Below the pieces are notes generated by a model that saw only the letters and a program-made list of their open reading frames with translations, was not told where the DNA came from and ran no database searches. A stretch of 64,000 nucleotides of DNA from Hyaloraphidium curvatum (Eukaryota; Monoblepharomycota; Hyaloraphidiomycetes; Hyaloraphidiales; Hyaloraphidiaceae), in contig JAIVFI010000023.1 of assembly GCA_025558095.1 (NCBI GenBank), positions 1-64,000 on the forward strand. The letters run 5' to 3'. A program made the translations under genes and the position numbers. The first letter of the stretch is position 1, and each line of letters opens with the position of its first letter. Positions 42,536-52,100 of the stretch are shown here, in pieces.

Positions 42536-42730
42536 TGTCCGTCGCGGTGGCATCGCCGCCCCTCGATGGACGGACGGTGCGCCTGATGCTGGAGTTCGCC
42601 GGCGCCGAAGGTGCGGAGGAGCAGGATGCGCGGGCAGGCGAGCGTGGAAATCCGGGGCGACGTGGACGATGAGGCCCGCGAATGCCTCGAAGCGCTGCCA
42701 GGCGTCACCGTCGTCTGCGGCCGAGGGTGA
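42536..42730 (+). pseudogene. C-terminal relic of the F-box-like family of 53718-54425
   Basis: VEIRGDVDDEARECLEALPG plus VTVV, then a stop, matches the end of the gene at 53718-54425 (VEIRGSADADARECLESLPG). Upstream only short matching pieces (MLEF.., EEQDARAG frame) survive in a different frame, so it is a truncated, frameshifted remnant rather than a gene. Confidence 0.6.
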
Positions 42731-42784
42731 TTGGATCCCAAAACATCCCTCTTCCACCGCTTCTTCCAATCTTCGCGATCCGAC

Positions 42785-44248
42785 CTAAGCAGGGCAGACC
42801 GAGTCCACCGTCAGCGCGATCCCCGCCCCCCGCAGCAGCGTCCACAGCCCCAGCAGCACCGTGAACAGCGTGGCCAGGTACGTCCTCACGGTCCCCAGCC
42901 CGACGGTGATCCCCATGAACGTCCCCCTGCGCGCCGCGATCCCGTCCCGCAGCAGGCCCAGCAGCCTCCCGTGGCGTTCCACCGCGGCGGGCGAGGCCGA
43001 GCCCGGCTCGAGGAGCAGCAGCCGCTCCGCGGCGGTACGGTACAGCTCCGCGACCGAGGCGATGTTGCGGTTCCAGACTGCGACCATGGCCGTGGGCACG
43101 GCGAGCCAGATCGAGAAGTAGCAGAAGCTGAGCGCGATCCAGGCGGGGACGCACCGGCCCACTGCGGCGTTGATGACCCCCGCAACCGCGAAGATCGGCA
43201 GCCCGGCGATGATCACCCCGTGGCCGTAGGAGAGGAAGCGCAGCTGGCTGGTGTAGGTCGCGCACAGGGTCCAGTGCAGATGCACATACGGTTCCTGCAG
43301 GGAAGGATCCGCCACCGGCTCGCCCGTGGCGCAGCGGGAAAGCAGGTCGTCCAGGGCGATCTTGACGGCCCGGTGGTGCAGCTTCCTAGCCAGCGTGAGC
43401 GCCGGCACGTTGGTCTGCGTCGTTCCCACGCTCGCTGCAGGGCCCTGCAGAGCTACAAGGAAACCGTACAGGGCCGCGATCGGTGAGGCCCAGGGGGAAG
43501 TCCAGAGCGTGGCTCCGAGCCCGACGAGCGGCGCCCACGCGAACAAAAGCCACTCGGCCAGTTCCACGGCGAGCTGGACGGCGACTTGGACCACGCGCTG
43601 GCGGCCGGCCGAATTGGGAACGGTGCCGAGGCACGAGGCGAGGCCGCACGGGCAGTCAGGGTCGTCCTGGTCGTGGACCGTGAGTCTCCCCATGATTCCG
43701 ACGGCGCTGCCGTCCTCCTCGATCTTGGCAGCCGGCTTCCGGGAGACCAGCTGGCTCCAGCGCGCCATGGCCGCGAACGGATGGCCGCTGAAATCCTGCG
43801 GAGCAGCCGCGGCGACCCCCTTCACGGGTTCGGCGTCGGGCCTGTAGAGGCGGACGAAGCTGCTCTCGCGAAACCGCGTTGCCGCGAACTGCACGACCAT
43901 GGCGCCGATCCCAAAGGCCACGGACGCGAAGCCGGCGGCGAGCTGCGGGCCGCCATACCGCCCGTCGTTGAGGGCCACGGCGGCGCCGTAGAGCGCCATT
44001 AACAGCGCGAAAAGGATGGTGTAGCGTAGGACGATGCGTGCCGCCAGGGGCTCCAGCGCACGCGCCGCCCGCACCTGCGCGCGGAGCAGCGGGTCCGGCA
44101 GCCGCGCGACGAGCGCCCCGAACGGCAGCGGGTCCGCGGCGCGGAGGTCCTCAGCCGGATCGGGAAGCGGGCCGCGGAAGAGCGACGCGTCGATCGGCGG
44201 CGGCGACGGAAACAGGGCGAGCCATTCGCGGTCCGTGAAGAGCGCCAT
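42785..44248 (-). CDS. Polytopic membrane protein of unknown function
   Basis: Intronless, 487 aa from the ATG giving MALFTDREWLALFPSPPP (an ATG 14 codons upstream at 44290 is also possible). Hydrophobic spans: LRYTILFALLMALYGAAVAL, GFASVAFGIGAMVVQFAA, LAEWLLFAWAPLVGLGATLW, SPIAALYGFLVALQGPAASV, GVIIAGLPIFAVAGVINAAV, WIALSFCYFSIWLAVPTAMV, and LATLFTVLLGLWTLLRGAGI at the C-terminus: about seven TM helices. A Cys-rich loop (DPDCPCGLASCLGT) sits between. No family recognised. The N-terminal EWxALFPxPP motif reappears in the head-to-head region at 44465-44520. Confidence 0.7.
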   Translation of the reverse strand: MALFTDREWLALFPSPPPIDASLFRGPLPDPAEDLRAADPLPFGALVARLPDPLLRAQVRAARALEPLAARIVLRYTILFALLMALYGAAVALNDGRYGGPQLAAGFASVAFGIGAMVVQFAATRFRESSFVRLYRPDAEPVKGVAAAAPQDFSGHPFAAMARWSQLVSRKPAAKIEEDGSAVGIMGRLTVHDQDDPDCPCGLASCLGTVPNSAGRQRVVQVAVQLAVELAEWLLFAWAPLVGLGATLWTSPWASPIAALYGFLVALQGPAASVGTTQTNVPALTLARKLHHRAVKIALDDLLSRCATGEPVADPSLQEPYVHLHWTLCATYTSQLRFLSYGHGVIIAGLPIFAVAGVINAAVGRCVPAWIALSFCYFSIWLAVPTAMVAVWNRNIASVAELYRTAAERLLLLEPGSASPAAVERHGRLLGLLRDGIAARRGTFMGITVGLGTVRTYLATLFTVLLGLWTLLRGAGIALTVDSVCPA

Positions 44249-44380
44249 CGTCGTTGGGAGACACTCCCCGAGGGCAAACCGGCGCCGCAAAAATCAAGCA
44301 GAGGATGAAAGGAGTATGAGAATCACGGTCTTCGTGTCCGCAGAGATGGGCCGCGGCGAAGGGAGGAAGGCGGCCGGAGG

Positions 44381-44640
44381 GATGAGCAGCGAGCGACCAA
44401 GCTCCACACTAAGCTCCGAGCAAGCTCCGAGCCTTCGCTCCATCGAACCAGCGTCCGCCTGGCGCCAGCCGCCGCGAATCGCGCCCGAAGAATGGGCAGC
44501 ATTGTTTCCCGCGCCGCCCGTGCCAGCGCACCCGCTGGACGTCTCGGTTCCGCCGCCCGACGGCTCGCCGGTGCCCCTACTGACGCGCGACGCGATCTTC
44601 GCCGCGCTCGGCGGCTCCCTGCTCGGCAAAATGACGAGGC
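44381..44640 (+). CDS. Possible start of a gene with EWxALFPxPP motif, incomplete
   Basis: Reads MSSERPSSTLSSEQAPSLRS then EEWAALFPAPPVPAHPLDVS. It shares EW-ALFP-PP and spacing with the N-terminus of the divergent membrane protein, but no membrane helices follow: beyond 44640 the open frame is the reverse of an F-box gene. Either a decayed N-terminal duplicate or a first exon whose rest I could not find. Confidence 0.3.
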
Positions 44641-45008
44641 TGCAGCTTACCGTCGGCCATTTCGCGCCGCCTCCAATCCAGTCTCCACCGCCGGATCTCC
44701 CCGAGGTGCTCCACAAAGGCGGGGGAGTGGCGTACGATCTCGGCCACATCAGCACCGAGGTCGAACAGGCATTCGAGCACCCTGGCATCGTCCTGGAGGA
44801 TCGTTTCCGTGACGGTGATCTCCCATCGTTCGCCGCGGAGCTGCCGGAGGCGCCGTTGACGGGCGAGCTCGGCAGCGGGATGCAGTGCGCAAGAGGTTCG
44901 GCCGAGACGGCAGGCGCCAGCGACGGTGAGGAAGGCGACGATGTGGAGGAACAGCTTGGGCTCGAGAGCGGCGAGGGAAGTAAATGGAGAGCCGAGCGAT
45001 ATTTCCAT
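44577..45008 (-). CDS. Small F-box protein, family of 4196-4654 and 55055-55507
   Basis: 143 aa, one exon. F-box-like start: LEPKLFLHIVAFLTVAGACR then LGRTSCALHPAAELARQRRL. The segment after the F-box (RQRRLRQLRGERWEIT) parallels RERRLRELAAQL in the 55055 gene. The C-terminal half (ETILQDDARVLECLFDLGAD) differs from both relatives. Near-N-terminal residues MEISLGSPFTSLAA replace the usual LPPEL with LEPKL, losing the conserved Pro-Pro. Target unknown; may be degenerating. Confidence 0.5.
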   Translation of the reverse strand: MEISLGSPFTSLAALEPKLFLHIVAFLTVAGACRLGRTSCALHPAAELARQRRLRQLRGERWEITVTETILQDDARVLECLFDLGADVAEIVRHSPAFVEHLGEIRRWRLDWRRREMADGKLQPRHFAEQGAAERGEDRVARQ

Positions 45009-45165
45009 CGTTTATGGGGTTCGAGGTTGCGTGGCTTCGCTTTGTTGAGTGGACGACCCGCGCTTGTCGGCATATCCCATCATCCGAAAGCTCTGGTGCT
45101 CTCTCTCAGCGTCAGCTGGCGTAGACGCGTGGATCCAATGTCATTGCATGGTGCATCAATAGCAT

Positions 45166-46950
45166 TTATTGCTCCACGTCCATGCTCCCCACGCACGCCC
45201 CCAGATCCTCCCCCTCCCTCTTCCACCGCACCCCCATCCCCCTCAGATGCCAGTTCGTGAACGCCCCGCACGGATCCATGGCGTCCACCACACCCTGGAA
45301 TCCCGCCATCGCATCCCTGTCCCGCCCGTACCTGGCGAGAAGCTCGGGTGTGTTCTTCCCCAAATGCAGCCTGGCCGCCGGGAACCGGCCCATCAGGGCG
45401 GCGACGGCCTCCTCGGAGGGACGGCGGTACGCTGCCAAAGCTTCGGGGCGGTACCCGAACGGCACGAAGGTGGGGAGTTCCACGTGCGCCAGGGGTTCCC
45501 CCGGCGGCGCCCCGGGGCGGGCGGCGTTGCCGGCGAGGAAGGAGGTCTCCGTCGCGCGGTCGAAGCGGACGATGACGCCCGTGTAGGGAAGCGTCCTGCC
45601 GTGTTTGTCGAAGATCGAGTCCACGAGCTTGATGGCTTCGGGAAGGTCGTGGAGGGGAATGGAGAGCTCGTAGTCCACTTGGGAGAAATAGGGAACGTCG
45701 TAAGGGAATCTGGGCAAGTTGACTATGCGGTGGTTCCATCCGACGCCCGAGTTGCCGACGGGGAGGTACTGAGTGCCCGGCTCGGGGAGCTCGATGCCCA
45801 CGGCGCGCGGGTACGTGCCGATGATCTTGTTCTCGAGGAAGCGCTCGAAGGTGCGCGAGGCGGTGGAGAGCTGAATGCCGGCGCGGACGAGGAAGAGCTC
45901 CCCGGGGGCGACCTTGGGCGTGAAGAGGTAGTTGGTAAGGTTCTCGTGCGTGAGGGGGTCGTCGGTGGCGGTGCCGCACGCGAGGTGGGCGCGGTTGCTG
46001 GCAACCATGAGGTTGGCAAAGGCGTAGTCGCAGGGGGCCAGGACTTCGGCCAAGGCTGCGGGATCAGTGAAGTCCGAGAAGGAGCGTTCCTTCAGCTCGA
46101 TCCGAAGCCGTCGGTCGGGTTCGACCTCGATCCGTGCCCGAATTACGATCCCCAAGGCACCATTGTGTACGGATATTGCCCTCCAGGTATCACTCGGCGA
46201 GTCGAGCCGATTGAACTTGCGAAGACGCCCGGTCGAATCCACCAGCTCCACTTCGACGAGCATCTCCGAGACGGTGCTAGTCCGCCGAGTGTCAGTGCCA
46301 TGGGAGCCCGTGGCCATGGCTCCCATGACGGCGATGCCTCCCCAGCCGGTCGCATAGGGGCCAAAGGAGCGGTTGCGCGCATGGAGATGATACCCGAGCT
46401 GCTCAAAGGTGACCCCCGGCTCAATGACCACGGTGTCCAGGCCGCGCCAGCTCTCCAGGTCACCGATCCCGGTCAGCCCCTCGAGCACAATGACACCGCC
46501 TTCCGAGCAGAAGCCGAAGCCGGTCGAATGGCCCTGCCCGCGCGCTTTGACCCGCTTTCCCCGGCGGGCGAGGTCTCGCACCAGGCGCGACACGTCGTCG
46601 GTGCTGTTTGCGACGTGGATTTCCGCGCCCGGCGGGCACCGCGTGATGTCCGAATAGAAGCCTGCGACGCGCGGCGGCCACTCGGCACAGTCGCGGCGGC
46701 AGCTGTCAGGCGTCTCGCCCGCCCACGCGCTGCACACGCCGTCGCCGCACGTAAATGAAAGCAGCGTCAGGCCGTCCTCGCCAAAGCCCGGCGCGTGCTC
46801 GGCGAGGCGGTGGGCAACCAGGCCGGCGAGCAGCGCGGCGATTGCGCCCGCGACCACCGCACCCGTCCGCAGGCCGGAGCGCGTGCCGGGCCCGCGCCGG
46901 CGGCGGGCCAGTCTGTCCGAGGCAATCACACCGTGTTCTCCGAGGCCCAT
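45166..46950 (-). CDS. FAD-dependent sugar-lactone oxidase (ALO / L-gulonolactone oxidase family)
   Basis: Intronless, 594 aa. The N-terminal signal anchor (GAVVAGAIAALLAGLVAHRL) is followed by a Cys-rich EGF-like stretch (FTCGDGVCSAWAGETPDSCR). The FAD-binding PCMH domain has GQGHSTGFGFCSEGGVIVLE, in which the His of GHST is where the flavin is attached covalently in this family, then VVIEPGVTFEQLGYHLHARN and GAMATGSHGTDTR. The ALO C-domain follows, ending with RLHLGKN (HWGK/HWAK region) and DPCGAFTNWHLRGMG. These enzymes make ascorbate-type acids using O2 (H2O2 released) or cytochrome c. The extra Cys-rich segment between anchor and FAD domain is unusual. Exact sugar unknown. Confidence 0.85.
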   Translation of the reverse strand: MGLGEHGVIASDRLARRRRGPGTRSGLRTGAVVAGAIAALLAGLVAHRLAEHAPGFGEDGLTLLSFTCGDGVCSAWAGETPDSCRRDCAEWPPRVAGFYSDITRCPPGAEIHVANSTDDVSRLVRDLARRGKRVKARGQGHSTGFGFCSEGGVIVLEGLTGIGDLESWRGLDTVVIEPGVTFEQLGYHLHARNRSFGPYATGWGGIAVMGAMATGSHGTDTRRTSTVSEMLVEVELVDSTGRLRKFNRLDSPSDTWRAISVHNGALGIVIRARIEVEPDRRLRIELKERSFSDFTDPAALAEVLAPCDYAFANLMVASNRAHLACGTATDDPLTHENLTNYLFTPKVAPGELFLVRAGIQLSTASRTFERFLENKIIGTYPRAVGIELPEPGTQYLPVGNSGVGWNHRIVNLPRFPYDVPYFSQVDYELSIPLHDLPEAIKLVDSIFDKHGRTLPYTGVIVRFDRATETSFLAGNAARPGAPPGEPLAHVELPTFVPFGYRPEALAAYRRPSEEAVAALMGRFPAARLHLGKNTPELLARYGRDRDAMAGFQGVVDAMDPCGAFTNWHLRGMGVRWKREGEDLGACVGSMDVEQ

Positions 46951-47698
46951 GGCGGTTTAAAGCCCAGGCTTCCGCGGAAGAAGGCCGCGCCAGGGAGTTC
47001 GAGCGCTGACAAAGCGCGCAAGGGCGGCATTATGGACCCATCGCGCCGGCCGCAGCAACACAGCCAAAGGGGCCCACGCCCCAAGACACCCTGTCGACCC
47101 TGGCTTTCGAACCCCAAAATCGCTAGAAACCGCGGCGAGCAACGAGCTCGGAGCGGTCGGGGGACCGTCATCCCCAGACTCGTTCGATTTCCTGGCACCG
47201 GCGGGTATCCCTCGGAACAACAAGCGGGTTGACGGGCGGTGTTCCCAAAACGGCGCGACAAGGTAACGAGTACGAGTATCATGTGGCGCTCAGAGGTCGT
47301 CCGCCGCCGCCCCTCATCTTTGTCTTCGGCCTGACGTCTGCACGAATCGCGATGTGGTTGGCACGACGAAGGGCGACCGACACAGCGGGGCCATTCGAGG
47401 GCAGAGCGGATGTCCCCCAGATGGATCTGAGGTGTTCCTAGATGACCTGAACTAACAGAGAGTTGATTTGGGTTCAGCGAATGGGGCCGTGAGTTGCGCG
47501 TCTTGGGTGCCCTCCCGAGGACTGGCCGTCCAGGGCCCAAAGCCAGGGTCTCGTCTCTCAAAGCTAATCGGCTCGCGCGGGACTCCATTGCTCCTCCCTC
47601 ACCTTTCCGTTCCTTCTCCTTCGGACGGACCGTCGTGCCCCGTGCCACCCTGTCGGGCTCGAGACACCGCACCCCGCTCCGCCGCCCGACGCGTCGCG
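46951..47698. other. Intergenic, bidirectional promoter region
   Basis: About 750 nt between the divergent oxidase and CotH genes. Long open frames exist on the minus strand (46926-47705), but composition and sequence are not protein-like (Arg/Pro/Ser runs). Confidence 0.5.
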
Positions 47699-49054
47699 AT
47701 GGCACCCGTGGCCGGCACCGGCCCCGACTACGCGTCGGCCTTCCCCGCCGACGTGGTCTCCAAGCTCACTCTGACCTTCGCGCCGGACGTGTGGAAGCGG
47801 ATGCTGGGCAACGTCGCGGCCATCTTTGCCAGCAGGGCGAAGCGCGCCGAAGCGATGAAGAAGCTGGACAAGGGGATGCTCGAGAAGCTCCTTGCCATCG
47901 TCGGCGACATGGACGGCCTGAAGAAGGTGGACCTCGAGAAGCTGGCCCTGGGGCCGGACGGGGAGCTCGTCCAGCCCCTGCAGCCGTCCGAGCCTGCGCC
48001 CGACCTGGAGTGGTTCCCGGTCACGGTGGACTTTGGCGGAAAGAAGTGGCAGCACGTTGGAGTCCGATTCAAGGGGCAGTCGTCTCTGTCGGTGTTCCAT
48101 AAGGGACAGACGACGAAGCTGCCCATGAAGCTGGGTTTCGATCATTACAAGGACGATCTGCCCAGCGTCAAGGGCCAAAGCTTCTTCGGGGTCAAAGATT
48201 TGATGCTGGCAAACAACTACCAGGACGATTCGGGGATGCGGGACACCCTGGTGTACAACGCCTTGCGCGAGGCCGGCCTGCCCTCCCTTCACACCGCCGC
48301 CTACGAGGTCTTCCTCGACACGGGCAGCGGGGCCGAGATCCTCGGCCTCTACACGGCAAGCGAGGCCGTCGATGACACCGGGGTCAAGAATTTCTTTGGT
48401 TCGGACGACGGCAACCTGTACGAGGGCGAGGGCCACGGGTCCACGCTGGCAGGGGCCAACACGGACGTCCTCGAAACCCATTTCCAAAAGAAGAACAACA
48501 AGAAGAAGGCCGACTGGGGGGACATCAAGAAGCTGCACGCGGTCCTCCACGACGCGAAGCGCACGACGGATCCGGCGGCCTGGCGCAAGGATTTCGAGGC
48601 CGTCTTTGATGTGGACGCCTTCCTGGGCTGGCTAGGCATCGCCTCTGCCGTCGGACACTGGGACTCGTACGGTATAGGGCCGCACAACTTCTACCTTTAC
48701 AATCACGGAGGCCGGATGACCTTCATTTCCTGGGACCACAACCTGACCCTGGAGGACACGGGCACGGCCAAATTCCGCACCGTCGACCACGCAAATGTTT
48801 CAGCCGCCGCGCCGCTCATCCGCTTCCTCCTCGACGACCCGGCTTACCACGCGCGCTACGTGGAGCTGTTGAGGAAGAACTTTGCCGGGGGGCTCGCGCC
48901 CGAGGCGTTCCTGAGAAAGGTGCACGCGCGGGCCGGGATCATTCGGCCTCACGCGCCCGACAAGGAGGCCTTCGACGCGTCGGTCAAGGCCATCGTGGAC
49001 TTTTATGAGGGCAAAGCGAAGGAGATCGAGGCCTACCTCGCCGTGCAGAAGTGA
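47699..49054 (+). CDS. CotH-kinase family protein, cytosolic type
   Basis: Intronless, 451 aa. CotH proteins are atypical kinases (Bacillus spore coat; cell-surface invasins in Mucorales). Seen: VRFKGQSSLSVFHKGQTTKL and PMKLGFDHY (the kinase-like N-lobe), KDLMLANNYQDDSGMRDTLV, YNALREAGLPSLHTAAYEVF, then FDVDAFLGWLGIASAVGHWD and MTFISWDHNLTLED with the D-N pattern. No signal peptide or GPI signal at the chosen ATG (MAPVAGTGPDYAS), unlike the secreted fungal CotH proteins; an open in-frame extension upstream to 47468 is present but not signal-like. The Mucorales CREL/MGQTNDGAYRDP invasin motif is absent. Confidence 0.82.
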   Translation: MAPVAGTGPDYASAFPADVVSKLTLTFAPDVWKRMLGNVAAIFASRAKRAEAMKKLDKGMLEKLLAIVGDMDGLKKVDLEKLALGPDGELVQPLQPSEPAPDLEWFPVTVDFGGKKWQHVGVRFKGQSSLSVFHKGQTTKLPMKLGFDHYKDDLPSVKGQSFFGVKDLMLANNYQDDSGMRDTLVYNALREAGLPSLHTAAYEVFLDTGSGAEILGLYTASEAVDDTGVKNFFGSDDGNLYEGEGHGSTLAGANTDVLETHFQKKNNKKKADWGDIKKLHAVLHDAKRTTDPAAWRKDFEAVFDVDAFLGWLGIASAVGHWDSYGIGPHNFYLYNHGGRMTFISWDHNLTLEDTGTAKFRTVDHANVSAAAPLIRFLLDDPAYHARYVELLRKNFAGGLAPEAFLRKVHARAGIIRPHAPDKEAFDASVKAIVDFYEGKAKEIEAYLAVQK

Positions 49055-49181
49055 CGACCATAGATTGTGACTGGGATCAAGAGTGCTATAGATACAACGG
49101 TATTGCTAGATATCAGTTTCCAAAGCTACCATGCTTCTGAAACAGTGGTGACAAAGATGTTCCGCGCGCATTCCCACACCT

Positions 49182-52100
49182 TCACGCAGCAGCCTCGTTC
49201 GCGAGCAGCCCCACGCGAACACCCGGCAGGGCCGTGGCGATTCTCCTCCCGACCGTCCGCGCACGCTTGGTCGTGGTCTTCCTGGCGAGCCGCCGGATGC
49301 GTCTCGTGGTGGTTTTGCGTCTGGTGCTGGTCCGCCGCCGCTTCGTCGTCGTCCGGCGACGCCTGCTCGTCGTCTTCCGGCGCGACGTCTGCACGATCGG
49401 CGAGGTGGTCCGTACGACGGGCGAAGTGGTTTGCACGACGGGCGAGGTGGTCCGCACGACGGGCGAAGTGGTCGGCCGCGGGGTCGTGAGGACAATCGGC
49501 GAGGTGGTCGGCCGCGGGGTGGTCAGCACGATCGGGGAGGTGGTCGGTCGGGCCGAGGTGCTCACGATCCGCTTGGTCGTCGGGATGGGCCTCGCCGTCG
49601 TCGGCACCGGTCGCGGAGTCGTGGCGACCGGCCTCGGGGTGGTGGCGATCGGCCCGGGCTGGTTCGGGACCAGGGCCGCGGGCACGGGAACGGTGAGCTG
49701 AGCGGCGCACCGCCCGCCGGCCGGGCAAGTCGTCGCCCGGATTGAGATCCAGTAGTTCGCCGAAGAGTCCGGAGGCGGGTACTTGGCCTCGGACCAGTCT
49801 CCCTCGGGTAGCGCGAGCCCGTTCCGTGCAAACACGCCAACGGGCTGCACGTTCGTCCACGGATCGTTCGTCCCGAAGCTCCCGCCCTTCTGCCTCAGCA
49901 CCACCCGAATGTAGAGCACCCGCCCGTCGAAGTGGTACGTGTCCCCGAACCCGTCCCTGACCTCGGCCACCGACCCCACGGGCCTGAAGTCGTGCACGCA
50001 CACCCCGCCCCACCAAGTCTGGCACCAGTTCAGGTTCGCCTGCACGGAGAACTGCGTGCCGGCAGGGTACGGGAACGCCATGATCAGCCTGGCCTCGTCC
50101 GGCACGACCAGCCCCTGGATGACGAAGCTCGACGGCGTGCCGCCGTCGAACCGCATGAACCACCCGCCCGACTCCGCAATCACCGGGCCCGTGACCTTTG
50201 AGTTGACCTCCACCACCAGCCCCGACGTCTCGGGGCGGCCAAAGTGCGTCAGCGTGCCCACCACGGGGCACGGCCTCACGGACCCGGGGTCCCACGCGCC
50301 GTTGATGCAGACGGTGTTGCCGATCTGCGACTGCACCGCGGTGTTGTACTGCAGCACCACCGAGGCCTCCGTGTCGCCCGGCCGCATGGGGCATGCCCAG
50401 AGCTCCTCGCCCGGCAGGCCCGGCGCGGTGTTGGTCTGGATGCAATCCGAGTTCATGCGCCACCACTCCCGCGCCCAGGTCGAGCCGAGCATGATCCTGT
50501 TGCCGCGGAGGGAGGGGAGGTACGGCCCGTAGACGGAGCCGTCGGCGTCGAGCCAGCTGGCCAGGCGGCCAGAGACGGTGGTGCCGCCGGGGTCGGTGAG
50601 CGAGGTGGTAAACTTGACGAGGCGGGGGACGAGGACGTTGTCGTAGGTGACGTTTCGGGTCGCCTGCATCTGCGGGCGGAGGACAAGGGGGTCAGACTGT
50701 GCCCGGAGACGGGAGCAGGCAGCAACGCGGCCGGAACACCCACCACCTCGGGCACCCACTCGTCAGAGTGCGTCAGAATCTGCCATATGCTGTTCCCCGC
50801 GCACCGGCTCTCGGGCCAGTTGTACACGCACGGCCCGTCCCAATCCGACCTGCAGTTCCTGAACGTGATGTCGGTGATGATGTGCCTCTGCCCGACATCG
50901 TACCACGTCCACCCCGAGAAGGATTGGAAATAGGCCCAGTCCCGGTCGTGGCACACGCCCCAACCGACGTCCCACCGCGGCGCGCCCGCGCGGGAGCAGC
51001 CTGCGAACCACGCGGGCTTGTTCCCCGTGCGGCACGTGTGAAGCACCCCCGAGGCGGAGACCTGCCCAAAGACGTTGGCGGCGAGGTTGATGTCCGCCAG
51101 CTCGAACCGCACAATGTCGGAGCGGTCGCCCCAGTGCTGCATGCCGCGGTTGGACAGGAACACCTTGGTGTCCTCGAACCGGAGCCACACCCTGTCGTCG
51201 TCGCCGCACCAGTCGTTGGCCGGCACCGTGCAGGTCGAGTGCGACTTGCTCCGCCCGGGGGTGTAGGTGAGCAGGCTATTGCCCCACGCGCCCTTGTAGG
51301 TGAGCTGCCCGCCGACGTAGATCCCGCCGGCCGAGTTGAACCAGAACCCCGTCGAGTGCGCCGAGTTGCCCCTAAACAGCAAAAACGGCCTCGTCCCCGG
51401 GGAGAACCCCTGCACGTTTGCATGCAGCTTCACCGGCCTCTCGAGGGTCGGGAACGCGAATCCCGCCCACCCGCCGGACGCCGCGTTGCCGAGGAAGGAG
51501 TTGTATGCGTTGCCGCCGTAGAATACCCCCGCGGCGACGTCCGACGGGAGTATGAGGGAGGGCGACTCGTCGGCCCACGGGGCGCCCTGGGACCAGTACG
51601 AGTCGAGGAAGGGGGTGACCCAGGCGCCGAGGGGGTGGACGTGCGCGCCGAAATTGAAGTGGAATTCGTTGTTTTCTGAGCGGGCGGGGGGAGGTCAGAT
51701 CATCGGCGGGGGGGGGGGGGGGGTGCGCGCGTGCCGGTGAGGAGACGACGCCCACCTTCGACACCGTCCTCGAGGAAGTAGCAGTGCCCCATGGCATCGT
51801 ACGCCGTGTTCTCGTGCAGCCTGGCGTAGCTCGTCCCGTGCACCGCGAAGCACCGGAAGAAGCTCCTGTGCACCGACGAGTCCGTCACCACGGCCCCGAC
51901 CGGCTTCCCCTGCTGCGAGCCCATCAGGTGGAAGTGCATCGGGTAGCGCCCCAGGACGTTCGTCTGGCCCATCCTGTACAGTTCGACGCCCGAGACGAGG
52001 GCCGAGGCGCGGGTGCCGGTGACCAGCACGTGGCCGCCGTAGCCGGTCTGGTACTTGTCCTCGCAGGGGTACGAGGAGCCATAGCGGTCGGTGCAGGCGG

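Noticed and set aside
46926-47705. 259-codon open frame on the minus strand between the oxidase and CotH genes
   Set aside because: Arg/Pro/Ser-rich, no domain or hydrophobic pattern; expected by chance in high-GC DNA where stop codons are rare.
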